Below, piece after piece: positions 1 through 9,286 of a stretch of 46,187 nucleotides of DNA. The translations under genes and the position numbers were made by a program. Position 1 is the first letter of the stretch. Every line of letters begins with the position of its first letter. Location: NCBI GenBank assembly GCA_011391595.1, contig JAABQG010000025.1, positions 1-46,187 of the forward strand, given 5' to 3'. The DNA is from Hydrogenophaga sp. GTDB taxonomy: Bacteria > Pseudomonadota > Gammaproteobacteria > Burkholderiales > Burkholderiaceae_C. The notes under the pieces are model-generated. The model did no database searches. It was not told where the DNA came from and saw only the letters and a list, made by a program, of their open reading frames with translations.

Positions 1-2007
1 AACACCTTGTCGCTGTTCGGGCTGGTGCTGGCCATCGGTCTGGTCGTGGATGACACCATCGTCGTGGTGGAGGCCGTCGAGCATCACATCGAAAACGGCA
101 TGGCGCCGAAGGAGGCCACGCTGCGGGCGATGGAGGAAGTGACCGGCCCGGTGATTGCGATTGCCGTGATCCTGGCCGCGGTGTTCGTGCCCACCGCCTT
201 CATCCCGGGCATCACCGGGCAGCTCTACCAGCAGTTTGCAGTCACGATCGCCATCTCGGTGATCATCTCGGCCTTCAACGCGCTGACCCTCAGCCCTGCC
301 CTGTGCGCGCTGCTGCTCAAGCCAAAGGTCAAGGGCACCGGCCCGGTGCAGAAGTTCTATGACGGGTTCAACCGCGGTTTCGGTCGGATCACGACGGGCT
401 ATGTCGGCGTCTGCCGCTTCGCCATCCGAAAGAGTTTTCTCAGTCTGGTTTTCCTGTTCGCGGCGGCCGTGGCGGCGGGTTTCTTCGGCAAGCTGGTGCC
501 TGCGGGATTCCTGCCTGATGAAGACCAGGGCTTTGTCTATGCGGGCATTCAGTTGCCCGATGCGTCGTCCCTGCAGCGCACCAGTGAAATCGCCCGGCAA
601 GCCGAGGAAATCATCATGGCCACGCCGGGCGTGAAGTACACGACGAGCGTCGTCGGTTACAGCATGCTCAGCCAGGTGCAGAACACCTACAGCGCGTTCT
701 TCTTCATCACGCTGAAGGACTGGGCCGAACGCAAGGCGCCCGAGGAGCAATACGCAGCCATCAAGAACGAGCTGACGAAGAAGCTCGGTGCGCTGCCGGG
801 TGCCATCGGCTTCGCGTTCCCGCCGCCAGCCATTCCCGGCGTGGGCACGTCGGGCGGTGCCACCTTCATTCTGCAAGACCGCGCGGGCAGGGATGTCGCC
901 TTCCTGGCGGAGAACACCACCAAGTTCGTCGAGGCCGCGAGAAAGCGGCCGGAACTGGTCGGTGTCTCGACGACGTTCCGCCCCACGGTGCCGCAGATCT
1001 TCGTCGACGTTGACCGTGACCAGGTGCTCAAGCAAGGGGTCAACGTGAGCGACGTCTACAAGACGCTGCAGAGCTTCCTGGGCAGCGGCTTCATCAACTA
1101 CTTCAACCAGTTCGGCCGCCAGTGGCAGGTCTACCTGCAGGCTGAAGGCGACTACCGCACCATCATCGAGAACATCGGTCAGTTTTATGTTCGCAATGCC
1201 AAGGGTGAGGCCGTCCCGCTGTCGGCCTTGACCTCGGTCCGGCGCATTTCCGGGCCCGAATTCACCATGCGCTACAACATGTACCGCAGCGCGCAGATCA
1301 ACGCCTCCGGCGCGCCGGGCGTGAGCTCGGAGCAGGTCATGCGGGCCCTGGAGGCGGTGTTCGCCGAGACCATGCCCAAGGAGATGGGCTACGACTACAT
1401 GGGCATGTCGTTCCAGGAGCAGAAGGCGCAGCAGGGCATCTCGCCGATGGTGATCTTTGCCTTCTCGCTGCTGTGTGTGTTCCTGATTCTGGCCGCGCAG
1501 TACGAGAGCTGGTCGCTGCCGTTCTCGGTGCTGCTCGGCACCCCGATCGCCGTGGCCGGCGCCTTTGCGGCCCTGATGTTGCGGGGGCAGGAGAACAACG
1601 TCTATGCCCAGATCGGCCTGGTCATGCTGATCGGGCTGGCGGCGAAGAACGCGATCCTGATCGTCGAATTCGCCAAGATGGAGGCGGAGAAAGGCAAGCT
1701 GTCGCTGATCGACGCCACACTTGAAGGCGCACGCCTGCGACTGCGGCCCATCCTGATGACTTCGTTTGCCTTCATCTTGGGCTGCGTGCCGCTGGCCATC
1801 GCCTCGGGCGCGGGTGCGATTTCACGCCAGGTGATGGGCAGCACGGTGATCGGCGGCATGCTGGCGGCCTCGTTCATCGCGATTTTCATCATTCCGGTGA
1901 CCTTTTACGTGGTTGAGAAGATGAATCACAAGGACAAGGGCGAGGGCCCGCCGCCAGGCGGCAGTGACCCGAGGCCCAAGACTGCCGAGGGAGGCCATCA
2001 TGCGTAA
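1..2007 (+). CDS. RND (HAE1/AcrB-type) multidrug efflux permease, 5'-truncated
   Basis: Inner-membrane proton-driven efflux pump subunit; the window edge removes about the first 390 residues. The frame is open from base 1. The opening residues match the AcrB TM4 segment, with the paired aspartates of the proton relay at fragment residues 17-18 (AcrB D407/D408). The TM10 lysine (AcrB K940) falls at fragment residue 549 in GLAAKNAILIVEFA. The porter and docking region between them and the last membrane helices are present, ending in a hydrophilic Gly/Pro/His tail. It overlaps the downstream outer-membrane channel gene by 8 bases, so the two are one operon; the periplasmic adaptor gene is expected just left of the window. 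Substrates cannot be read from sequence. Confidence 0.96.
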   Translation, partial: NTLSLFGLVLAIGLVVDDTIVVVEAVEHHIENGMAPKEATLRAMEEVTGPVIAIAVILAAVFVPTAFIPGITGQLYQQFAVTIAISVIISAFNALTLSPALCALLLKPKVKGTGPVQKFYDGFNRGFGRITTGYVGVCRFAIRKSFLSLVFLFAAAVAAGFFGKLVPAGFLPDEDQGFVYAGIQLPDASSLQRTSEIARQAEEIIMATPGVKYTTSVVGYSMLSQVQNTYSAFFFITLKDWAERKAPEEQYAAIKNELTKKLGALPGAIGFAFPPPAIPGVGTSGGATFILQDRAGRDVAFLAENTTKFVEAARKRPELVGVSTTFRPTVPQIFVDVDRDQVLKQGVNVSDVYKTLQSFLGSGFINYFNQFGRQWQVYLQAEGDYRTIIENIGQFYVRNAKGEAVPLSALTSVRRISGPEFTMRYNMYRSAQINASGAPGVSSEQVMRALEAVFAETMPKEMGYDYMGMSFQEQKAQQGISPMVIFAFSLLCVFLILAAQYESWSLPFSVLLGTPIAVAGAFAALMLRGQENNVYAQIGLVMLIGLAAKNAILIVEFAKMEAEKGKLSLIDATLEGARLRLRPILMTSFAFILGCVPLAIASGAGAISRQVMGSTVIGGMLAASFIAIFIIPVTFYVVEKMNHKDKGEGPPPGGSDPRPKTAEGGHHA

Positions 2008-3445
2008 CACTGTCAAAGCCGCGCTTCTCGTCGCGATGCCGTTGCTGCTCAGCGCCTGCATGGTGGGGCCGAACTACGTTCGACCCGTCGTCGACACACC
2101 ATCCGCTTGGCGGGTCAGTGATCAGAATGCAAAGGATCTGGCCAACACCGCTTGGTGGGAACAGTTCAACGACCCGGTGCTCAATGACTTGATTGCCACG
2201 GCGCTGCGGGAAAACAAGGATCTGCTGATTGCCACGGCGCGCATCGAGGAATACGCCGGGCGCTACGGCGTCACGCGTGCGCAGCTCTTTCCGCAGGTCG
2301 GACTGGGTGCCGACGCCGGCCGGCAGCTTGGCAGCGTTGGCGGCGCCGACCTTGCCAACCGGACTTACAACACCTACGACATGCTGCTCAGCGCGAGCTG
2401 GGAAATCGACCTGTGGGGCAAGATCCGCCGCCAGAGCGAAGCCGCGCGCGCACAGATCGTGGCCAGCGAGGAGGGCAGGCAAGGCGTGATCCTCACGCTG
2501 GTGTCTGGCGTGGCCGGCGGCTATGTCACCCTGCGGGCACTGGACCGGCAACTGGAGATTGCGAAGGCCACCGCGCGCGCCCGGGGCGAGTCCTACAAGA
2601 TTTTCCAGGACCGCTATGGCGGCGGCGTGATCTCGCTGCTCGAATTGAGCCAGAACAGGTCGCAGTACGAGGAAGCGCTGGCGACCATCCCGCAGATCGA
2701 GAAGACCATCGCGCAGCAGGAAAACGCGCTGAGTGCGCTGCTGGGCCGTAACCCCGGACCCATCGCGCGCGGCAAGGACATCGACACGTTGACGCCGCCG
2801 CTTGCCCCGGCTGGGCTGCCTTCCAGTCTGCTTGAGCGGCGCCCCGACATCCGCGAGGCCGAGCAGAAGCTGATCGCGGCGAATGCGCAGATCGGCGTGG
2901 CCAAGGCGGCGTATTACCCGAGCATCTCGCTGACCGGCGGCCTCGGCGTGGCCAGCGGCAATCTGTCCGAGCTTTTCAACAGCGCATCGAAGGTCTGGCA
3001 GTACGGCGCTTCGCTCGGCCTTCCCATCTTCACGGCGGGGCTGCTGGCCGGGCAAGTGCAGGTCGCTGAATCGGTCCAGCAGCAGGCGCTGCTGGCCTAC
3101 CAGAAGGCGATCCAGGATGCCTTCCGTGGCGTCAACGATGCGCTCATCGACCAGGACCGCACGCGCGAGCAGCTGGCCACCCAGCGACGGCAGGTCGGTT
3201 CGCTGAAGGTCTACTCCGACACGGCACGCCTGCGCTACGACAACGGCTACACCAGTTTCCTTGAAGTCGTTGACGCCGAGCGCAGCCTGTTCAATGCCCA
3301 GTTGTCCTACACCCAAACCCAGCAGGTTCTGGTTCAGGCTTCGATCAACCTGTACAAGGCGATGGGCGGCGGCTGGATGGAGCAGGCGGCCCCGACGAAG
3401 GTGGGCTCCATGGCGGGGAATGGCGCGGCGCCGGCCGCTCGGTGA
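2000..3445 (+). CDS. Outer-membrane efflux lipoprotein, OprM/NodT family
   Basis: 481-residue outer-membrane factor that forms the exit duct for the RND pump upstream. The start at 2000 is chosen because a GAGGGAGG ribosome site lies just before it and because it gives a clean lipoprotein signal with lipobox LSAC (Cys20). An in-frame start at 1964 would bury that signal. The N-terminus after the Cys (MVGPNYVRP) is typical of NodT-type channels. Two OEP repeats follow, with the family segments ERRPDIREAEQ and QLSYTQTQ. The start lies inside the end of the pump gene, indicating translational coupling. Confidence 0.95.
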   Translation: MRNTVKAALLVAMPLLLSACMVGPNYVRPVVDTPSAWRVSDQNAKDLANTAWWEQFNDPVLNDLIATALRENKDLLIATARIEEYAGRYGVTRAQLFPQVGLGADAGRQLGSVGGADLANRTYNTYDMLLSASWEIDLWGKIRRQSEAARAQIVASEEGRQGVILTLVSGVAGGYVTLRALDRQLEIAKATARARGESYKIFQDRYGGGVISLLELSQNRSQYEEALATIPQIEKTIAQQENALSALLGRNPGPIARGKDIDTLTPPLAPAGLPSSLLERRPDIREAEQKLIAANAQIGVAKAAYYPSISLTGGLGVASGNLSELFNSASKVWQYGASLGLPIFTAGLLAGQVQVAESVQQQALLAYQKAIQDAFRGVNDALIDQDRTREQLATQRRQVGSLKVYSDTARLRYDNGYTSFLEVVDAERSLFNAQLSYTQTQQVLVQASINLYKAMGGGWMEQAAPTKVGSMAGNGAAPAAR

Positions 3446-3882
3446 CGTCGCGCACCGGGGCCATCCGCGCGCCCTTCATCACGCCTGGCGCGGCAACAGA
3501 TCGATGGTTTTCGAGTTCTTCGGCTTTCCTCCTACTTTCAGGTGGACATAGTTCGCTATCAAATGAAGACTGCACGTGGCTGCAGCAGCGGGCGTGCGGG
3601 TTGCGGGTTGGTGCCGATGAATGGCGAACGTCCGGCACGCGCCACTGCAAAGTCGCTGGCGAGTCCTTGCCTTCATTGGCTTGCCGGCGTGTCCAATAAA
3701 GTCTGTCGCCTGTCCTGGAATGCCCGCCCGCGATCCATGCTCCCGGGTATCATTTGAGAGGACGGTCGGGATGCAACAGGCTGTCGTCGGCAAGACAAGG
3801 CTGGGTGGGGTGTTGAAGGTCGCGAATATCGCAGGCAGGGTCATCAGGACCGTTAATCATGGAATCCGGATTTGGAGAAGCT
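3446..3882. other. 437-base non-coding gap
   Basis: Between the efflux operon and the DUF3300 gene. Open frames here are short, lack ribosome sites and have no recognisable product. No convincing terminator hairpin or RNA was seen. It presumably holds the end of the efflux transcript and the promoter of the next pair of genes. Confidence 0.5.
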
Positions 3883-5214
3883 ATGACGAAGAAATTTGAA
3901 ACTCTCGCAACCCCTGGTCGGCACCGCTACTCGCGCCTGCTTGCGCTGATGGCCGGCGTCGTGATGGGTGTCACGGCGGTGAGTGGCACGGCGCAGGCCC
4001 AGGCGCCTGCCGCAGCCACCGGGGCGACCAATCCGCTGCCGGCCCAGGACCTGACCAACCTCGTGGGGCCGATTGCGCTGTATCCGGACGACCTGATCGC
4101 GATCATCTTGCCGGCTTCGACCAATCCGCTGCAGATCGTGCAGGCGGATCGTTTCCTCGAAAAGCGCAAGACCGAACCCAATGCCCCGCTTGATGACCGC
4201 TGGGACGACGCGGTCAAGTCCCTTCTGAACTACCCCGACATCGTCAAGAAGATGAGCGGCGATCTGGACTGGACCAGCGCGCTGGGCGAAGAAGTTGTGG
4301 CCGACCAGGGCGCGGTGCTGGACGCGATCCAGAGTTTCCGGCGCAAGGCACAGGCGGCGGGCAACCTTAAATCGGACGGCAAGCAGGTGGTGGCGGCTGA
4401 ACAGGAGTTCATCACCATCGTTCCGGCCAACCCGGAGGTGATTTATGTGCCGCAGTACAACCCGGCGACCGTGGTCGTCGGTGGCTATCCGGCCTGGGGC
4501 TACTACCCGACGCCCTATCCGTCGTACTACTACCCCTACGCCCCGGGTGCCGCGCTGGCAGCGGGTGTGATCTGGGGCGCGGCCATTGGCGCCGCCTGGA
4601 GCGGCAATCGCTATGGGTATGGTGGCGGCAACAACAACATCAACATCAATCGCAACACCAACATCAACACCGGCAATATCAACACCGGCAACATCAACCG
4701 TGGCGGCGGCGCCGGCCAGAGTGGCAGCAGCGCCTGGAAGTCCAACAAGCAGCCGGGCCAGGTCAGCAGTTCCGTCGGCAAGAACAGCAATGCTTCGCGT
4801 CCAGGTGATCGGGGCGCAGGCGGTGCCGGTTCGATGGGGGGTGGCGGGGCGCGAGCCTCAACCCAGCCCGGCGGTGGACTGGGTGGCGCTGGGGCTGGTG
4901 GCGGCGGTGGATTTAGCGGTGCTGGTGGTGGCGGTGCTCGCCCATCGACCCAACCGGCCGGGGGTGGCGGCGCCTTTGCCAACTCCGGCGCCTCGGGGCG
5001 GCAAACCCAGATGGACAGCTCACGCGGCGCGTCGAGCCGCAGTTCAGCATCGAGCATGGGCGCGCGTCCGGCACCAAGCTACAGCGGTGGCGGCGGTGGA
5101 GGCGGTGCCCGTGCAAGCGGTGGCGGTGGCGGCGGAGCGCGTGCAAGCGGGGGTGGCGGCGGAGCGCGTGGTGGTGGCGGTGGCGGCGGGCGAGGCGGCG
5201 GTGGCCGTCGTTGA
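3883..5214 (+). CDS. DUF3300 exported protein with Asn- and Gly-rich tail
   Basis: 443-residue secreted or envelope protein of unknown function. GGAG eight bases upstream supports the ATG at 3883 over the in-frame ATG at 3859. A basic N-region and hydrophobic core ending in TAQAQA form a signal peptide (about residues 1-39). The DUF3300 domain follows (about 45-205), with its characteristic LVGPIALYPDDLIAIILPAS and NPEVIYVPQYNP segments. Then come a Tyr/Pro-rich stretch, a tract with Asn at every second residue (DNA about 4629-4701) and about 170 residues dominated by Gly, Ser and Ala. The DUF2950 gene follows at 55 bases; the two families commonly travel together. The low-complexity tail suggests a surface or matrix role, which is inference. 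Confidence 0.9.
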   Translation: MTKKFETLATPGRHRYSRLLALMAGVVMGVTAVSGTAQAQAPAAATGATNPLPAQDLTNLVGPIALYPDDLIAIILPASTNPLQIVQADRFLEKRKTEPNAPLDDRWDDAVKSLLNYPDIVKKMSGDLDWTSALGEEVVADQGAVLDAIQSFRRKAQAAGNLKSDGKQVVAAEQEFITIVPANPEVIYVPQYNPATVVVGGYPAWGYYPTPYPSYYYPYAPGAALAAGVIWGAAIGAAWSGNRYGYGGGNNNININRNTNINTGNINTGNINRGGGAGQSGSSAWKSNKQPGQVSSSVGKNSNASRPGDRGAGGAGSMGGGGARASTQPGGGLGGAGAGGGGGFSGAGGGGARPSTQPAGGGGAFANSGASGRQTQMDSSRGASSRSSASSMGARPAPSYSGGGGGGGARASGGGGGGARASGGGGGARGGGGGGGRGGGGRR

Positions 5215-5269
5215 TGGCCGGAGCCCTGTCATGAAACCATCCCTCTCATTTGAAAAGAAGGCATCAGCC

Positions 5270-6196
5270 ATGAACACTTCTCACTTCTGGTCATTCATGC
5301 GCCGGCTTGCGCTGGCGCTGGTGCTGGTGGCGCCAATCGCTGCAACCGCAGCGCCCCAGGAAACTTTCGCGACGCCGCAAGCGGCGGTCGATGCGCTCAT
5401 GGCGGCGCTCAAGGCCGACAGTGATGCGGCCATGATTTCGCTGTTCGGCGAAGAACACAAGGATCTTGTCGTCCAGTCGGATCGCGCGGCGTCAAGCGCC
5501 AACCGGGCCAAGGTGCTCGCTGCCATGCAGGCCTATCTTGTACTTCGTGAAACGAGCCCGGACCGTCGTGTGCTGCTCATCGGCGACCAGGCGTGGCCGG
5601 CCCCGATTCCCCTGGTGCGAGCGGGTGACCGGTGGCGCTTTGCGACCGAACTGGGTGCGGACGAACTGGTCAATCGACGCATCGGTGGCAATGAGTACAA
5701 CGCGATCTATGTGCTGCGCGCGTTTGTCGATGCGCAGCGTGCGTTTGCGGCGGTGGATCGCGACGGCGACGGCGTGCGCCAATACGCGCAGAAGCTGGCC
5801 AGCAGCCCGGGCAAGCGCGACGGCCTTTACTGGACCGCAGACCCTGCCAAGGGTGAGGAGATGAGCCCATTCGGACCGCTGATCGCTGAAAGTGCGTCGT
5901 ATCGCGTCGGGCATGCGGCCGGCGACCCGTACCGCGGCTACCATTTCAGGATACTCACTCGCCAGGGCGCGAACGCCCCGGGCGGCGCCTACAACTACAT
6001 CATCAACGGTCGCATGATCGCCGGATTCGCCATGGTGGCCTACCCTGCAGAGTGGGACAAGACCGGAGTGATGACCTTCATCGTCAATCACAACGGCAGG
6101 GTTTACCAAAAGGACCTCGGCAAGAACTCGACCGCCATAGGCGCGAAGATGACCAGCTTCGACCCCGGCCCAGGCTGGAAGGAAGTTGCGCCCTGA
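5270..6196 (+). CDS. DUF2950 exported protein
   Basis: 308-residue periplasmic or envelope protein of the DUF2950 family; function unknown. Two starts are possible. The ATG at 5270 has AGAAGG about eight bases upstream and gives an ordinary signal peptide ending ATA/AP, and is preferred. The ATG at 5231 has GGAG upstream and would add 13 residues. Family features include the ETFATPQAAVDALMAAL opening after the signal peptide, the GDQAWPAPIPLV and GYHFRILTRQG segments and a C-terminus ending in FDPGPGW. The same frame stays open far upstream across the DUF3300 tail, but that part is low-complexity shadow. Probably co-transcribed with the DUF3300 gene. Confidence 0.9.
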   Translation: MNTSHFWSFMRRLALALVLVAPIAATAAPQETFATPQAAVDALMAALKADSDAAMISLFGEEHKDLVVQSDRAASSANRAKVLAAMQAYLVLRETSPDRRVLLIGDQAWPAPIPLVRAGDRWRFATELGADELVNRRIGGNEYNAIYVLRAFVDAQRAFAAVDRDGDGVRQYAQKLASSPGKRDGLYWTADPAKGEEMSPFGPLIAESASYRVGHAAGDPYRGYHFRILTRQGANAPGGAYNYIINGRMIAGFAMVAYPAEWDKTGVMTFIVNHNGRVYQKDLGKNSTAIGAKMTSFDPGPGWKEVAP

Positions 6197-6336
6197 AGGT
6201 CCATCCGTTCACCTTTGCCGCCTGCCTTTGATTGAAAGCCGCCCGAGGTTTCCTGGGTTCAGGGCGGTGCACTGGGTTTGCATGCTGCGAACCGCGCGTC
6301 TGCGGCTGAAGGTAGCCTTCATTCCGAGGAGCCGAA

Positions 6337-6957
6337 ATGACAAGTGACTTCGAACCGGGTGGCCGGGTCAGCGCCGACGACGCACTGGCGCGACTCATGG
6401 CCGGCAACGCACGGTTCGTGCGCGGTGAGCCGATGATTTCTCACCCGCCCCGGGAGGTTCTGGCCAATCTCGCCAAAGGCCAGCGACCGTTTGCGACCAT
6501 CCTGGGCTGCAGCGACTCGCGGGTGCCGCCGGAACTCCTCTTCGATGCGGCGTTCGGCGAACTTTTCATCATCCGCGTGGCTGGCAACGTGATGTCGCCT
6601 TCGGTTGCGGGCAGCATCCAGTATGCGAGCACGCATCTCGGGACCCAGCTTTTCATGGTGCTCGGGCACGAGGGCTGCGGCGCCGTCGAGGCGGCGCTGG
6701 CGGCGAAGTTCGAGGGCAAGCAGCAGCGCTCACGCATCCAGACCCTGCTCCAGGACATCATTCCCGGGCTGGAGGGGCTCGATCCCCAGCTTGCGCCAGC
6801 CCTGCGCATGAGTTGCGCCGTCGAGGCCAACGTCCGCTGGTCGATGCGCCAGGTGATCGAGTCTCCCGAAGGGCGCGCACGCATGGCTGAAGGGCGCCTC
6901 AAGGTCGTCGGGGCGGTGTGCGACATAACCAGCGGGCAGGTTCGCTTGCTCGCCTAG
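6337..6957 (+). CDS. Beta-class carbonic anhydrase
   Basis: 206-residue cytoplasmic zinc enzyme interconverting CO2 and bicarbonate. The zinc ligands are visible: Cys58 in CSDSR, with the Asp60/Arg62 dyad, and His111 and Cys114 in GHEGCGAV. The core segment FDAAFGELFIIRVAGN is typical of the beta class. A GAGGAG-like ribosome site lies just upstream. The gene is short of the usual 210-230 residues only at the C-terminus. It is followed after 18 bases by the BASS-type transporter, and the two may share a transcript. No clear pathway partner lies beside it. Confidence 0.95.
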   Translation: MTSDFEPGGRVSADDALARLMAGNARFVRGEPMISHPPREVLANLAKGQRPFATILGCSDSRVPPELLFDAAFGELFIIRVAGNVMSPSVAGSIQYASTHLGTQLFMVLGHEGCGAVEAALAAKFEGKQQRSRIQTLLQDIIPGLEGLDPQLAPALRMSCAVEANVRWSMRQVIESPEGRARMAEGRLKVVGAVCDITSGQVRLLA

Positions 6958-6975
6958 CGACGCCCTGGGTGCCCG

Positions 6976-7839
6976 ATGACGCTTCCAATTCCCATGCAAT
7001 GGGTCGGGCTGATTGCCTTGCCCACCCTGTTCACCGTGATGTTCGCGATTGGCCTGATGCTGGGGCCCGCGCAGGTGGCCGCGGCCATGCAGCGGCGAAC
7101 CATCCTGCTGGCCGTGCTGTTTGCCGCGGTCGTGCCTTTGCCGGTGGTGACCGTGGTGGCTGTGGAGATCTTCAATCTCCGCGGTCCGATTGGCGTTGGA
7201 CTGTTGCTCATGGCGATCTCGCCGGGCGCGCCATTTGCGCTGCGCCGCGCCATCGATGCGGGCGGCCACCGGGACTTTGCCCCGGCCCTGCACATCGCCA
7301 TCGTGGCGCTGGCCGTGGTGACCGTGCCGCTTTCGGTGGCCATCCTTGATGCGCTGTTCTCGGCCAATTTTCAGGTTACCTACCTGCAAATTGGCAAGCA
7401 GGTTTTCTTCTCGCAGTTGTTGCCGCTGTTGCTCGGTGCCCTCATCCGGTATCTGAAGCCCGACCTCGCGACCCGGCTTGAGCCGCGCGCGGCCCGCCTG
7501 GGCAACCGCCTGGTCGCCGTGTTCACCGTCATCCTGCTGATCGATATCGTGCCCATCGTCGCAAGCATTGGCTATGTGCCTACGCTTGTAGGGGCTGGCA
7601 TGGCCACCTTCGCACTCGCCATCGGCGGCCTGTTTGCCGGCGATGACGCCGAGGCCCGCCCCGCAGCCGCGATTGCCGTGGCGATGCGGAATCCCGGACT
7701 TGCGCTGGTGATCGCCGAGGCGAACCGCGCACCGCCAGCCGTGTCTGCCGTCATCCTGGGATATACCGTGGGGGTCGCGCTGGTGGTGTCCGGCTTTCTC
7801 TGGTGGAAGCGCCGGCAGATGCGCGCGATGGGCCTTTGA
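6976..7839 (+). CDS. BASS/SBF-like integral membrane transporter
   Basis: 287-residue protein with about nine or ten hydrophobic segments and a short basic C-terminus. The patterns SPGAPFALRRA in the middle and AMRNPGLALVIA towards the end match the two unwound-helix regions of the bile acid:sodium symporter superfamily (SBF/BASS), though the protein is divergent. Substrate unknown; bacterial members move organic anions, and coupling to the carbonic anhydrase 18 bases upstream is only suggestive. The ATG at 6976 is the first start in frame, without a strong ribosome site. Confidence 0.75.
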   Translation: MTLPIPMQWVGLIALPTLFTVMFAIGLMLGPAQVAAAMQRRTILLAVLFAAVVPLPVVTVVAVEIFNLRGPIGVGLLLMAISPGAPFALRRAIDAGGHRDFAPALHIAIVALAVVTVPLSVAILDALFSANFQVTYLQIGKQVFFSQLLPLLLGALIRYLKPDLATRLEPRAARLGNRLVAVFTVILLIDIVPIVASIGYVPTLVGAGMATFALAIGGLFAGDDAEARPAAAIAVAMRNPGLALVIAEANRAPPAVSAVILGYTVGVALVVSGFLWWKRRQMRAMGL

Positions 7840-7946
7840 CGGGTGCCGGGGCCGCGGTGGCCTGACGAAGCAGCATGGGCTTGATCCCCGCATGACCCAT
7901 TTGCTTGACGACGGACAAGAGCTGATCAACCGTTGCCGGTCCGTCC

Positions 7947-7974
7947 TTGTGCGGGCCGTTTGTGCGTGTAGTAT
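7947..7974 (+). promoter_or_regulatory. Candidate sigma70 promoter for the DUF2092 gene
   Basis: TTGTGC at 7947-7952 and TAGTAT at 7969-7974 are separated by 16 bases and lie just upstream of the GGAGAA ribosome site at 7991. The spacing would give a short leader before the ATG at 8002. Matches are partial, so this is a candidate only. Confidence 0.35.
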
Positions 7975-8001
7975 TTGAAACTGGTCAACAGGAGAACATT
8001 G

Positions 8002-8760
8002 ATGACACTTAAATCGAAATGGCTCTGCGCCCTGATGGTGCCCCTGAGCCTGACGGCCTGGGCCGCCGACGAGCCGGCAACCGTGCCCGACGTCAACCCG
8101 CGTGTGGTGGAAAAGCTGGTTCAGATGGGCGAATACCTGCGCAGTCTGCCGAGGTTTCAGGTGGATGCGCAACTGTCCCAGGACGTCGTCGTAGGGACCG
8201 GCCAGAAGATCAAGGCGCTGGGGACCAGCCGGCTGGTGATTGACGGCAAGACACACCTGCGCGCCGACCTGGCGACAGACAGTCTGTCGCGCTCGTTCTA
8301 CTATGACGGCAAGAAGTTCACGCAGTATTCGCCGACGCTGAAATACTTCACCACGGTGGATGCGCCGGCGACCCTGCTGGAAACCGTGCATGCCCTTGAA
8401 AAGCAGTATGGCCTGCAGGTCCCGATGGAAGAACTGATCCGGTTCGGACTCGACGCGTCGCAGGTGAAGGCGCTGACGGTGGCCGCCTACGTGGGGCCCT
8501 CCACGGTGAACGGCAAGCTCTGCGACCATCTCGCCATCCGGGGCCCGAAAGCCGACTGGCAGGTCTGGATGACGCGCTCTGAAAAGCCGCTGCCCTGCAA
8601 GCTGATCGTGACCCGGACGGACAAGCCCAGCCAGCCGGAGTTCTCGGCGGTCTACAAATGGAACCTGAACCCGAAGCTGTCCGCTGGCGAATTCACCTTC
8701 AAGCCGGCCAAGGGCGATGCGGAAATTCCTTTCAAGAAAATCGCTGAACAAGGGAAGTGA
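8002..8760 (+). CDS. DUF2092 family exported protein
   Basis: 252-residue periplasmic protein of the DUF2092 family (related in fold to LolA-like lipoprotein carriers by family annotation; function unproven). GGAGAA at 7991-7996 selects the ATG at 8002. A signal peptide ends at AWA/AD (about residue 22). The mature part has repeated beta-strand patterns such as SRLVIDGKTHLRADL and FYYDGKKFTQYSP, fitting a half-barrel. The Asn-repeat protein follows only five bases after the stop, clearly in the same operon, which suggests the two act together in the envelope. Confidence 0.85.
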   Translation: MTLKSKWLCALMVPLSLTAWAADEPATVPDVNPRVVEKLVQMGEYLRSLPRFQVDAQLSQDVVVGTGQKIKALGTSRLVIDGKTHLRADLATDSLSRSFYYDGKKFTQYSPTLKYFTTVDAPATLLETVHALEKQYGLQVPMEELIRFGLDASQVKALTVAAYVGPSTVNGKLCDHLAIRGPKADWQVWMTRSEKPLPCKLIVTRTDKPSQPEFSAVYKWNLNPKLSAGEFTFKPAKGDAEIPFKKIAEQGK

Positions 8761-8765
8761 TCATC

Positions 8766-9254
8766 ATGACCAAATCAGTCCTCAACGCCGCGTTCTCGTC
8801 CTTCTTTGCGGTCACATTGTTCGCGTTTGCCATGCCCGTGGAGGTACTCGCTGCCCCGCGTGACGGCGGCGGCCAGGCCAGCCGAGGGGGCAATGCGAAC
8901 CGGAACGTGAACGCCAATGCAAACGTCAACCGCAACGCCAATGTGAATGCGAATGCCAACGTGAACCGCAACACCAACGTCAACGTCAACAAGAACGTGA
9001 ATGTCAATGTGGATGGCGGGTACAACAACAATTACAACAACAACTACCACCCGGTTGCCAGGGCTGCGGCTGTGGGTGCGACCGTAGCCGTGACGGCTGC
9101 CGTGGTCGGCGCCATCGTCACGCCGGCCCAGTTGCCGCCAAGCTGCGTGCAGGTGAACAACGGCGGGGTGGTGTACCTGCAGTGCGGCTCCACCTGGTAC
9201 CAGCCACAATATCAGGGTAGCAATGTGACCTACATTGTTGTCAATCAACCCTGA
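8766..9254 (+). CDS. Exported Asn-repeat protein
   Basis: 162-residue exported protein. AAGGGAAG ending at 8757 selects the ATG at 8766. A signal peptide (cut near VLA/AP, about residue 30) is followed by about 45 residues in which Asn occupies almost every second position (NANVNRNANVN-type, DNA about 8891-9050). Next come a small hydrophobic Ala/Val/Gly segment that could span a membrane, and a C-terminal domain with two Cys residues and aromatic motifs (CVQVNNGGVVYLQCGSTWY). I recall similar C-termini in other proteobacterial proteins of unknown function, often beside DUF2092 genes. It is coupled to the DUF2092 gene. The two Cys could form a disulfide. Confidence 0.85.
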   Translation: MTKSVLNAAFSSFFAVTLFAFAMPVEVLAAPRDGGGQASRGGNANRNVNANANVNRNANVNANANVNRNTNVNVNKNVNVNVDGGYNNNYNNNYHPVARAAAVGATVAVTAAVVGAIVTPAQLPPSCVQVNNGGVVYLQCGSTWYQPQYQGSNVTYIVVNQP

Positions 9255-9286
9255 GTCAATATTGAATCACCGATAAGGACGTGACC

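Noticed and set aside
4586..5269. Upstream extension of the DUF2950 frame through the DUF3300 tail
   Set aside because: The translated part is Ala/Pro/Val-rich shadow of the Gly-rich repeat; a signal peptide and ribosome site place the real start at 5270 (or 5231).
6730..8751. A 673-codon minus-strand frame across the carbonic anhydrase, BASS-type and DUF2092 genes
   Set aside because: Composition is low complexity (His, Gln, Arg, Gly), no ribosome site, and it covers three recognisable genes on the plus strand.
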